In this document: positions 33,365-41,025 of the stretch, piece by piece
Numbering within the stretch: position 1 is the first letter of the stretch
Layout of the letters: every line of letters begins with the position of its first letter
Assembly (NCBI RefSeq): GCF_002284575.1
Contig: NZ_NPKJ01000073.1
Coordinates: 121,125 to 169,737 of the forward strand
DNA: 48,613 bases
DNA from: Mesorhizobium temperatum
GTDB lineage: Bacteria; Pseudomonadota; Alphaproteobacteria; Rhizobiales; Rhizobiaceae
Reading direction: 5' to 3'
Program-made: the position numbers and the translations under genes
Notes under the pieces: generated by a model
Told to the model about the DNA's origin: nothing
What the model saw: the letters and a program-made list of their open reading frames with translations, nothing else
Database searches by the model: none

Positions 33365-35017
33365 TCAGCCGCCGATCCATTGAAGCACGGCCACCTCGTG
33401 CGGTGTGAGATCCGGATGCCAGAGGTCGACTATCAGCACCACGCGGCGACGTGCGCTGTCGTTCCAGACGCTATGGATGAAACTGTCGTCGAATACGGCG
33501 CAGCGCCCCTCCTGCCAGTGCCCGTCGACTCCCCCAACTGACATGCCGCATTCGGTAGGTACCTCAAGCCCGAGGTGCAAGCGCAAGCGGGTATTAGTGG
33601 CCCCTCGATGGGGGGCGATGCGCGTGCCCGGATCCAGGCAGGAGAAGTAGGCCACGCCGGCACCGCCGATTTCTTGGCGATGGGTTTCAAGCACTGCTGC
33701 GGTAGTGGGGCAGAGGTTGCATACCTCGTCCCGTCGTACCCCATTCTTTTCCAAGAAAAGCACACTCCAGCGGCCGGTGCGAGCAATGTCCTCGGCCTCG
33801 TCGCAAAAGAGTTCGGGGCGAAGTGCCGCGAACTCCAGAGCGATGGCGCGAGCCGAGTTTTCGAGTGCGCAAGCGATGGGAAATCGCTCTGCCGAGTGCC
33901 AGGGGCGCGCAGTGAGGCCGGGGTACATGCTGACGCCGACCCGCGTCTCTGAGTCAGAAGCCTGACGCGCGAGGTAGGCTCGGAAGCGCGGGGGAAGCGC
34001 GGGCTTGTCCGCTCCGATATTGTACCGCGCAGCAGCGTCAGGCGTGGCCAGGTTGGCCAGCGCCAAAACGAGATCGCGCGGGGACGCCGTCACTGCATCG
34101 AGCGCCGTGGCGAGCGTCGGCCCTTCATTGCGTCGCGACGCAAGACACTCGGCGAGACCCACCCATTCCGAGAGTTTCAGACGCTTATCCCAAGGTGTGC
34201 CCCATTTTTGCATCAGCATCGCGCCCTCCGCAGCAGCAATCCTTGCCGCCGCGGCTTCGCCGGCAACGAGGTAAAGCGCGCCCAGCCAAATCAGCGGCTC
34301 GCCAACCCATGGTAAATACCGCGAGGCGAGTTCAAGCCACTCGACGGCCGCTGCCCGGTCCCGCGCCACGAAGCGCAGCGCGGTGTCGTATGCTTCGAGT
34401 CCCACCTCTTCCGCATCGGTCGAAACGGTCGCTCGGCAATGATCGAGGACCGGTGGTACTACCTCGGCCCGGCGCGCCGCCAAGACGGCGAGCTGCGAGG
34501 CAGAGGCGAGCCAGTAAGTTGGCCCGGCATCGCTCATGCAGGCCTGATCGGCCACATTGGCGAGGTAGATTACCAGAAGGTCGCCGATGTCGTGCGAACT
34601 CAGTTTCAGCGCGGGACCGCCCCGTCGATCGGGGAGGCTAAGGGTCTGGCGTCCGCTGGGCGGACCCGACCCAAGCGTCTGGAAAAGCTCGTCACGCGAC
34701 AGGCCGCCGAACTGGTGAACCAGCTGCTCGGCTTCTGCCCCGATGAGGCCGCGGACCACATTGCGTTCGGAGGGACGAAACATCGCGCCCGCGAAGGCAT
34801 CGGTCGAATAGGCGTTGTGGAGAAGACCCGCGAGACATACCCGCTCCGGCTGCCCCCAACCTATCAATACGTCATACGTGCCCGTAAGGTGCCCTAGCAC
34901 CGTGCCCCGCCCATGGCCTTCGCGGCCGGCTCCGCGTTCCGCCAACACCTGCAGGATCGGCTCTAGCTCGTGGGCTATCGGGCGAAATGCGTTACCGGAC
35001 TGGAGGGCTGTGGTCAT
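33365..35017 (-). CDS. HD-like (DUF6817-like) domain fused to aspartyl/asparaginyl beta-hydroxylase
   Basis: A 550-residue fusion. Residues 10-160 resemble DUF6817, an HD-like helical domain, with the residue pair H67-N68 in CLAGLLHNAYSTDAF. The middle third is helical and alanine-rich, perhaps TPR-like. Residues 360-545 form an aspartyl/asparaginyl beta-hydroxylase domain with near-canonical iron and 2-oxoglutarate motifs: H470 in IAPHRGATNTRLRLHLGL and H515 in VFDDSFIHSVWN, followed by R-x-V-L-IVDLWHPDL. It should hydroxylate a side chain in a peptide. ATG 35017 has AGAGGAG upstream; ATG 35050, which overlaps the previous stop, would add 11 residues. It is the last gene of the RiPP-like operon. 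Confidence 0.82.
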   Translation of the reverse strand: MTTALQSGNAFRPIAHELEPILQVLAERGAGREGHGRGTVLGHLTGTYDVLIGWGQPERVCLAGLLHNAYSTDAFAGAMFRPSERNVVRGLIGAEAEQLVHQFGGLSRDELFQTLGSGPPSGRQTLSLPDRRGGPALKLSSHDIGDLLVIYLANVADQACMSDAGPTYWLASASQLAVLAARRAEVVPPVLDHCRATVSTDAEEVGLEAYDTALRFVARDRAAAVEWLELASRYLPWVGEPLIWLGALYLVAGEAAAARIAAAEGAMLMQKWGTPWDKRLKLSEWVGLAECLASRRNEGPTLATALDAVTASPRDLVLALANLATPDAAARYNIGADKPALPPRFRAYLARQASDSETRVGVSMYPGLTARPWHSAERFPIACALENSARAIALEFAALRPELFCDEAEDIARTGRWSVLFLEKNGVRRDEVCNLCPTTAAVLETHRQEIGGAGVAYFSCLDPGTRIAPHRGATNTRLRLHLGLEVPTECGMSVGGVDGHWQEGRCAVFDDSFIHSVWNDSARRRVVLIVDLWHPDLTPHEVAVLQWIGG

Positions 35018-35046
35018 GATCCGGTGCTCCTCTTTCAAAATCAATC

Positions 35047-35742
35047 TCATTGTGCCGGTTTGCGCTCGCGGGCGGCGGTGGCGTGGATGAATTCGAGCAC
35101 ATCCATCCCCGTCTCAATGGTGTGCAGTCCACTGACCGCGATGATTTTCTCGTGGTGAGGCTTGAGAGGTATCCGGTCGATCAATTCGAAGAGGTCACGC
35201 CGGTGGTGTATGTCGAGGACCTCATGGCGCGAGATCGACCGGAACGCCGCTGGGGGGTAGCCCGTCGCCTCGGCCAGTCGGAGGGCAAAACCGGAAGGCG
35301 GATGATATGCCTCTATCGCCGCGATATGGCCAAGAAGCGCAACCGGATGGAAGTGACGAATCCAATAATACTGCGCGCCGACCATTGCCGCGACCGCTGG
35401 CGGCGGGATCTGATCTAGGGCCTCTGCCGGATCGTGCCCGGTCGCTGCCAAGTCCTCCAGAAGCCAGCCGTCGTGGCCGGCTTCTTCCTTCATGTGGTGA
35501 GCGTAGTAGGCAAGCAGCTCGGCGGTAAGCGGGGTCGTCTCGTCGCGTGCCCGCGCCTCGGCAAGCGCCGCTTCCATCAGCGGTACGGCCGATCGCACGA
35601 CCGCGTGCATCACTCTGAGGTAGACCGGATAGACGTCCCGCACATCCGGGCCGCTCCAGAGTTTGCGCGCATAGGCCACGAAGGCGCCGTGAACGAGATC
35701 AAGCTTGGCTGAAAGGTGCGCGCTGGCCGTCCGACTCGTCAC
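35047..35742 (-). CDS. Haem-oxygenase-like putative diiron oxidase
   Basis: A 231-residue all-helical protein of the haem-oxygenase-like (iron-containing redox enzyme, PqqC/TenA-related) superfamily. The candidate ligand set fits the diiron branch: E86/E87 and H90 in KEEAGHDGWLLEDL, E144 in AAIEAYHP, then H173, D177 and H180 in SRHEVLDIHHRRDL. Such enzymes use O2 for hydroxylation, desaturation or C-C cleavage, and PqqC performs the last oxidation in PQQ synthesis. The GTG start at 35742 overlaps the preceding radical SAM stop (GTGA) with GGAGG 7 bases upstream, so it is translationally coupled. The metal ligands are inferred from spacing, not proven. Confidence 0.75.
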   Translation of the reverse strand: MTSRTASAHLSAKLDLVHGAFVAYARKLWSGPDVRDVYPVYLRVMHAVVRSAVPLMEAALAEARARDETTPLTAELLAYYAHHMKEEAGHDGWLLEDLAATGHDPAEALDQIPPPAVAAMVGAQYYWIRHFHPVALLGHIAAIEAYHPPSGFALRLAEATGYPPAAFRSISRHEVLDIHHRRDLFELIDRIPLKPHHEKIIAVSGLHTIETGMDVLEFIHATAARERKPAQ

Positions 35743-36758
35743 GGAACATCCTCCGTCTGAAGCTCGGCCATCGCCGCCACGAGCCGATCGGGCCGGCCGG
35801 CGTCAGGCATGCGGGCCAATACCTTCCAGCAAAGCTCGCAATTCGTGCCGAACTTTTCCTCCGCCAGGTCGCGCAGCTGAGGATGCTGGGTCAGGCCTCC
35901 AAAGCCGGTCTCGCCGATAACCCGAAGCAGCGGGTCGCCATGGAACGCGCCGACGGCTGCGGCTAGATCGCCAGCAGAGTCCACCCGCCGGCGCAGACGG
36001 GCCGGTCCGAACCCCATGATGACGCTTTCATTGCAGCAGGCACTTACAGTGCCGTCGTAGCGCACCATCGGGTTTCGCACGAGCGTGCAGGGTCCAAAGC
36101 TAGCGCCGGCGGTCCGCGCTTCGCGACTGAAGGTCAAGGCGCCGCGGCCGTTGGTGAGCGGCGCAATCAAGTTTACCTCGGCCGTGCGGCGCCAGTCAGG
36201 GCCAAGGGCCTCGGTTAGCAGTCTGTCGATGCGCGCTGCCGTCTCGGCGTCGTCGAGCCCCTGGATCACCAACCAGGGGCCCGCTGCCACTATTGCCCTT
36301 ACGGCGCGGACAAACTGAGCGTCGGTGATCTGGCTCCCGTGAAAGGCGTCGGTGCTAAGGTAGACGCAGGCGCAGCGGTCGAGGACTTCCCGGATCCAGC
36401 CCGGCCCGGGGGTTTGGCGAGCCCAGACGCCGCTTGTGAACACCACGATCCGCTTGCCCGCTCCGCTCAGACGACGGCAGGCCAGCGTCAACCCCCGGCG
36501 CTCCACGAAGGGCTCTCCCCCGGAGATGCCAACAACGTCGAACCCACTGTCTCTCGCGATCCAGCCCACGATCTCCTCGAACAGCGCGAAATCCCGGATC
36601 GTTGGGCTGTCCGCGCGCGAGTCGACCGAGCAATGCCGACAGCCGACCGGGCACCGGTCGGTCAGGAAGAGGAGGATCGATCGGCGGCGCGCATGGCGGA
36701 TGCGCTCGATCTCGAGATGCGTCAGCCGCGCATCAGTGCTCGGTGCCATCACGGTCAT
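35739..36758 (-). CDS. Radical SAM protein with C-terminal auxiliary cysteines (second of pair)
   Basis: A 339-residue radical SAM protein. The cluster motif is C36-x3-C40-x2-C43 in DRCPVGCRHCSVD, and the SAM-binding GGEP is in VGISGGEPFVERRG. The C-terminal part has further cysteines (GPCTLV, VSACCNES, TNCELCW), as in SPASM or twitch domains that hold auxiliary Fe-S clusters in peptide-modifying enzymes. It has no obvious PqqD-like leader-binding domain. The start overlaps the previous gene stop (ATGA), with GGGGGAA 5 bases upstream. With its neighbours it probably modifies the small peptide encoded at 37967-38182, for example by a C-C or C-heteroatom cross-link. The exact reaction is unknown. 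Confidence 0.85.
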   Translation of the reverse strand: MTVMAPSTDARLTHLEIERIRHARRRSILLFLTDRCPVGCRHCSVDSRADSPTIRDFALFEEIVGWIARDSGFDVVGISGGEPFVERRGLTLACRRLSGAGKRIVVFTSGVWARQTPGPGWIREVLDRCACVYLSTDAFHGSQITDAQFVRAVRAIVAAGPWLVIQGLDDAETAARIDRLLTEALGPDWRRTAEVNLIAPLTNGRGALTFSREARTAGASFGPCTLVRNPMVRYDGTVSACCNESVIMGFGPARLRRRVDSAGDLAAAVGAFHGDPLLRVIGETGFGGLTQHPQLRDLAEEKFGTNCELCWKVLARMPDAGRPDRLVAAMAELQTEDVP

Positions 36759-37831
36759 GCCGGTTCCCCCAGATGTGCCAATTCGGCATAGCGCGCGATG
36801 CCATGGCGACGGATGAATGCGTCCGCGCCTCCGTCGGCCAGCAGGGCTTGAACTTCCGCTTCGAGAATCCTGGTCGTAGGCCGCTGCATCAAGGCCTCAA
36901 GCGGTGGACCGGCGGCGTGGTTCTTGGAGAGTGCCATGCAGGTGCCGCAGTATCCGTCGCAACTCGAGGGCGTATTCCCCACCCGGCGCGCCGTCACCTC
37001 GGGTCCGTATAGACGGATCGCTCGCAGCACGTTCGATTGGAGCGAGCGCTCGCGTATGGTCTGCCAATCGTCGGTCGCAGCATGGCCTAGGATCAGGTGG
37101 CCGGGGCGTTCGTCGAGCGCGTCGTCATTACCGCAGGCGGCGATACAACCGTCGAACCCCACAACCGGCCAGGCGGCCATGGCGCAGGGATTGGCATCTT
37201 GGGCGCTCGTCTCCCCGCCGCGCGCTGCCCGGTCGTTCGGCAACCATGCGCGTGCGCGCCCGAAATAAGAAAGTGCGTTCACGAGCATCGGCACCGCCGT
37301 ACCAAAGCGTGCCCGCACATCGCCGATCAGACGCTCCAGGTAGGGATCGTCGGCGTCGGTGCCAACGAGGTGGAGGCTCACATCCTTCCCCCTGGCGAGC
37401 ACCTGTTCCAGCATGTCAAAGACTCGAGCCCTAGGCACTTCGCGCTCATGGAAGACATCGAGGCTGACTGAAAAATGATCCACCGCGTCGATTGCTTTCA
37501 GAATTGACGGGGGAATGCGAGCGGCACCGGCGAAGAAAAGACCCGAAAGCACACTGGTCCGCGTGCCAACGCGTCGCGCGCGCTCAGCCAGCATGCGCAC
37601 CAGCTCGGGTCGCAGTAGCGCCTCGCCACCAGAGAGTGCGAGAATTTCCGGTCGGCTATCGGGGCGGAACGTGCTGACGAAACGCTCGAATATCCATTCC
37701 GGAGCCTGCTCGCTGTCCATGCTCGATCTTGTGGAGCAATGTGCGCAATGTAGTGGACAGCGACGGGTAATGCCGATCGAGACACCCGCGGCAACAGTGG
37801 GTCGAAGATTGAGGATCTCAATAAGATGCAC
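36755..37831 (-). CDS. Radical SAM protein with C-terminal auxiliary cysteines (first of pair)
   Basis: A 358-residue radical SAM protein. The cluster motif is C25-x3-C29-x2-C32 in RRCPLHCAHCST, and GGE is in LALSGGEALLRPE. Downstream cysteines (ANPCAMA, FDGCIAACGN, SSCDGYCGTCM) form a SPASM-like pattern that suits one or two auxiliary clusters. It is clearly different from the second radical SAM protein, so the two probably catalyse different steps. The GTG start at 37831 has AGGGGA upstream. It lies 135 bp after the precursor-like peptide gene and is the first enzyme of the operon. Confidence 0.85.
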   Translation of the reverse strand: MHLIEILNLRPTVAAGVSIGITRRCPLHCAHCSTRSSMDSEQAPEWIFERFVSTFRPDSRPEILALSGGEALLRPELVRMLAERARRVGTRTSVLSGLFFAGAARIPPSILKAIDAVDHFSVSLDVFHEREVPRARVFDMLEQVLARGKDVSLHLVGTDADDPYLERLIGDVRARFGTAVPMLVNALSYFGRARAWLPNDRAARGGETSAQDANPCAMAAWPVVGFDGCIAACGNDDALDERPGHLILGHAATDDWQTIRERSLQSNVLRAIRLYGPEVTARRVGNTPSSCDGYCGTCMALSKNHAAGPPLEALMQRPTTRILEAEVQALLADGGADAFIRRHGIARYAELAHLGEPA

Positions 37832-37950
37832 GCTCGTCCCCTGGATCGAGTGACGACTGAAATCTTATCGACGCATTCCTGCTGAATGTTGCGGACGCGC
37901 GCCGTAACCGCTGAGGAATCGAGCTGGCTCCCCGGGGCGTGCCCGCAACC

Positions 37951-37969
37951 TAAGATGGCCTAGATCTTA
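37951..37969 (-). other. Short dyad at the precursor stop codon
   Basis: TAAGAT (37951-37956) and ATCTTA (37964-37969) form a 6-bp dyad that includes the stop codon of the peptide gene. It might weaken read-through so that the peptide is made in excess over the enzymes, but the stem is short. Confidence 0.25.
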
Positions 37970-38182
37970 CCAGACAAAGCCGCCCACGGTGTCAGCGGCG
38001 TTCTTCAGGTTTTCTGCCAGGCCCCGATTGAGCTTTTCCTTCACCGATTCCAGGACTGCAATCTCGTCGTCGTCGAGAAGCGCCACCTGAGCCTTCAGCT
38101 CATCGCTGAGTGCATCGATCTGAAGGCCACTCTTGCGGATGCGGAGGGTGCGTGCACTAGTGAGTTCTTTTGATGCGGGCAT
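37967..38182 (-). CDS. Putative RiPP precursor peptide ending GGFVW
   Basis: A 71-residue peptide. Residues 1-60 are charged and helical (LSDELKAQVALLDDDEIAVLESVKEKL), as in RiPP leaders. The last ten residues, A62 to W71, end with G67-G68-F69-V70-W71, a Gly-Gly followed by three hydrophobic residues, two of them aromatic. There is no cysteine, so thioether rings of the lanthipeptide or sactipeptide kind are excluded. A short core at the extreme C-terminus recalls mycofactocin, whose precursor ends in Val-Tyr. GGAGA lies 6-7 bases before the ATG at 38182. It is followed by two radical SAM genes, a diiron-type oxidase and a beta-hydroxylase. The precursor role is an inference from position, size and tail. 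Confidence 0.75.
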   Translation of the reverse strand: MPASKELTSARTLRIRKSGLQIDALSDELKAQVALLDDDEIAVLESVKEKLNRGLAENLKNAADTVGGFVW

Positions 38183-38345
38183 GTAACTTCTCCGTTAATT
38201 AGAAGTTCACCAACAACTCAGTCCATATTCAAGCCGATCATGTTGCGCATAACTCGAAGTTGACCGCAAGTTATTTGTCGTTACTCGGAGAAAGTGACGG
38301 TTAATTTTCTTATTACGACTAACGCGAAGTTGTTATGATCGTCGC
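38183..38345 (-). promoter_or_regulatory. AT-rich upstream region with repeated GAAGTT motifs
   Basis: This region upstream of the precursor gene is much more AT-rich than its neighbours. TAACTCGAAGTTGAC at 38250-38264 and TAACGCGAAGTTGTT at 38320-38334 are near-identical and 70 bp apart. A related TTACTCGGAGAAAGT begins at 38281. A dyad AACTTC/GAAGTT (38185-38190 and 38202-38207) encloses the ribosome-binding site. These are candidate operator copies for one regulator. Confidence 0.5.
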
Positions 38346-38945
38346 AATTTGAAACACTCTTGACATATTCCGGGATAACGCTGGCCGCTACCTCTTCACC
38401 GCCAGGCGCGACTTGCGGCGACGGTGCCACTCGACAAGAACTCTATGCGAGGATTTACAGGCGATTGATCTGTGGGGCGTCCACTAAGGGCAATTGGCGA
38501 CCGCTGGAACATCGCGATGGCCTTGGCGGGAATCCTGTTTGGTGACGTCACCGAAACGATCAATGCATGAACCATACGACGTGATCACGCCATCGGCGTA
38601 GCCGGCCGGCATCCGAGGGACTCTTGACTGGAGCTGTCAAGAAGCAGTGGACGAGCTCGCCGCTAGGCGCAGACGGCAAGGCCGCTTATGGCGCAACGGA
38701 GACCTACAGCGTGTCCCCCATGATGTCCGCTTCGGGAAGCGGCAAAGACTCTCTCAATGGCCGACATGCGGCGCGAAACAGTCATTCGCGCACACCGGTG
38801 GAGGTCACCGATGGGTCAATCTGGTATTCCGTCTCGGTACGACGCGTCAGATTTCCCACTAGGGCGACGAACCGCAAATTTGTGTGAGCGAGATTTTTGA
38901 GCGCCTGCCCGGCAAAAGCCATCATCTCCGCCATGTCAGTCGGGC
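38346..38945. other. 600-bp stretch without a supported gene
   Basis: Three short rightward open frames occur but none has a convincing start, ribosome-binding site or family. The first (38360-38545) ends in GGNPVW, which is superficially like the precursor tail. The stretch looks like decayed DNA at the right edge of the RiPP-like cluster. Confidence 0.4.
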
Positions 38946-39461
38946 ATGACCGTTGCCAAAATCGAAAATTCCGATGCCCGATCAAACTTTAACAGGCGAA
39001 TGCTATTTAGGGCTGCCGGCCTTGCCGCACTGGTCGGGCTTGCCGCTTGCGCCACCGTGCTGCCCACCGGCGAAGGCGCCGGTGTCTCTGCCTCCGCCGC
39101 CGGCACACTGGCGGGCATCCGCGCCTCAGCCGGTCTTGGACCGCTTGTCGCCGACCCTCAGCTCGAACAGGCAGCCCTGCAGCAGTCCGGCTATATGGCG
39201 CGCGGCGGCCGCATGACCCACTCCACCGGCTGGGGCAAGGGATTTGCCTCGCGCGTCAAGGGCAACGGCATTAGCGATGCTGCCGCTGAAAACATCGCCG
39301 AGGGCCGTTTCGATCAGCAGAAGCTGTTCGACATCTGGATGCATTCGGCCGGCCACCGCCGCAACATGCTCGACCCGCGCTTCACCCGCTTCGGCCTGGC
39401 CTATGTCCGCGATGGCCGCGACAGCTCGCTGCGCTACTGGAGCCTTGTTCTGGGCAAGTAG
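38946..39461 (+). CDS. CAP (SCP/PR-1) domain lipoprotein
   Basis: A 171-residue protein. The N-terminus has an RR pair before a hydrophobic stretch and a lipobox (NRRMLFRAAGLAALVGLAAC, Cys35), so it is probably a lipoprotein, possibly exported by Tat. The rest is a CAP domain: LAGIRASAGLGPLVADPQLEQAA, SGYMARGGRMTHS, ENIAEGRF, DIWMHSAGHRRNMLDPRFTRFGLAY. The conserved CAP His and Glu residues are present. Function of bacterial CAP proteins is mostly unknown. It converges with the MFS gene and is unlikely to belong to the RiPP-like cluster. Confidence 0.87.
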   Translation: MTVAKIENSDARSNFNRRMLFRAAGLAALVGLAACATVLPTGEGAGVSASAAGTLAGIRASAGLGPLVADPQLEQAALQQSGYMARGGRMTHSTGWGKGFASRVKGNGISDAAAENIAEGRFDQQKLFDIWMHSAGHRRNMLDPRFTRFGLAYVRDGRDSSLRYWSLVLGK

Positions 39462-39489
39462 GAGGCGTGACCGGTACGTCGACGAGTCG

Positions 39490-41025
39490 TCAGTCCATAT
39501 GCGCGGCGGGCGCCCCGCCGGTGGTCGGACCAGCCTTTGGCTTGCGCAGCAGAAAAACGAACGGGATGGCAATCAGCGTCATCATCATCAGCAGCTTGAA
39601 GTCATTGACGTAAGAGATCATCATCGCTTGGATATTGACCATGCCGTCCACTTGGGAAAGCGCCGTCGGATCGCCGCCCGCCGCTGCCGGTGACGCCGCC
39701 CAGAGGTTGGAATTGAACGGATTGATGTAGGCCGAGAGCTCGGCATGATTGACCTGCGTGTTGCGTACCAGCAGAACCGTCACCACCGATACGCCGATCG
39801 ACGAGCCAAGATTGCGCACCAGGCTGAATAACGCCGTGGCATCGGTGCGGAAGCGTGCATCCAGCGTGGCGAAGGCCACGGTCGACAGCGGCACGAACAC
39901 CATTCCCATTCCAAGGCCCTGGATGACGCCGGAGCTGAGGATGAGCCAGTTGTCCATCTGCGGTGAAAAGCTAGACATGGTGTAGAGCGATTGCGCGGTC
40001 AGCAGGAAGCCGATGACGACGAGGATTCGGGCATCGACCTTGTGCATGATGCGGCCGACGACGAGCATGGCAATCATCGTGCCGACGCCGCGTGGTCCTA
40101 AGACGATGCCAATGGTGAGGGTCGGATAGCCGAAGATGGTCGACAGCATTGGCGGCAGCAGCGCCATGCTCGCCAGAATGAGCACGCCCATGACAAAGAT
40201 GAACGCCAGTCCGGTGACAAAATTGCGGTCGAGGAATATCTTCGGGTCGATGAAGGGCTGCTCCGCCTTCAAGGTGTGAATGATGAACACCCAGAAGCCG
40301 GTGATGGAAAGACCGAGTTCGATCCATATCTCGACCGAGGAAAACCAGTCGACCTCGCCGCCACGATCAAGCATCAGCTGAAGCGCGCCGACACCAAGCG
40401 AGAGCATGGCGAAGCCGAAGAAATCGAAGCTGCGTATCCGCCTTGCAACGGCCGGCAAGTAGGCGGCCATGCCGAGGAAGGCGATGATGCCGACCGGCAG
40501 GTTGATGAAGAACACCCAGCGCCAGTTGAAATTCTCGGTCAACCAGCCACCCAGAGTCGGGCCGAGGATCGGTCCCAGCATGATGCCGGCGCCCCAGATA
40601 GCCATCGCCTGGCCGTGGCGTTCCCTCGGATTGATGTCGAGCAGGAAGGTCTGCGACAGCGGCACGATCGCCGCGCCGAATACGCCTTGCATGAGACGGA
40701 ACAGCACCATGGTTTCAAGGCTCCATGCCAGACCGCACAGCATGGAGAAGATGGTAAAACCGACCACCGCCGTCAGGAACAGCTCCTTGCGGCCAAAGCG
40801 GTCGGCCAGCCAGCCGGTCACCGGCGTCATGATCGCTGCGGCAACGATGTAGGAGGTCAAAACCCAGTTGATATTGTCGGGGGAGGCGCCGAGGTCGCCG
40901 GTCATGGTCGGCAGCGCGACGTTGGCGATCGTGGTGTCGAGCGCCTGCATGATCGTCGCCAGCATCAGTGCCACGGTGATCAGGCCGCGATGCGGCACTT
41001 CGCGAAAGGGTTCTGGCGTGCTCAT
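39490..41025 (-). CDS. DHA2-family MFS multidrug exporter (EmrB-like)
   Basis: A 511-residue, 14-helix major facilitator. Family motifs are LDTTIANVALPTM in helix 1, GWLADRFGRKELFL (motif A) and GPILGPTLGGWL (motif C). EmrB-type pumps export hydrophobic compounds by proton antiport through a complex with an EmrA-type adaptor and an outer membrane channel. The adaptor and a MarR regulator are encoded upstream on the same strand. The ATG at 41025 follows GGAAG. A 445-bp spacer with a palindrome separates it from the adaptor gene, so it may have a separate promoter or be expressed at a lower level. Confidence 0.92.
   Translation of the reverse strand: MSTPEPFREVPHRGLITVALMLATIMQALDTTIANVALPTMTGDLGASPDNINWVLTSYIVAAAIMTPVTGWLADRFGRKELFLTAVVGFTIFSMLCGLAWSLETMVLFRLMQGVFGAAIVPLSQTFLLDINPRERHGQAMAIWGAGIMLGPILGPTLGGWLTENFNWRWVFFINLPVGIIAFLGMAAYLPAVARRIRSFDFFGFAMLSLGVGALQLMLDRGGEVDWFSSVEIWIELGLSITGFWVFIIHTLKAEQPFIDPKIFLDRNFVTGLAFIFVMGVLILASMALLPPMLSTIFGYPTLTIGIVLGPRGVGTMIAMLVVGRIMHKVDARILVVIGFLLTAQSLYTMSSFSPQMDNWLILSSGVIQGLGMGMVFVPLSTVAFATLDARFRTDATALFSLVRNLGSSIGVSVVTVLLVRNTQVNHAELSAYINPFNSNLWAASPAAAGGDPTALSQVDGMVNIQAMMISYVNDFKLLMMMTLIAIPFVFLLRKPKAGPTTGGAPAAHMD

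Noticed and set aside
38360..38545. Possible second precursor peptide ending GGNPVW
   Set aside because: TTG start with no ribosome-binding site, no similarity to the leader of the 71-residue peptide, and an unusual composition. The tail resemblance is only a few residues.
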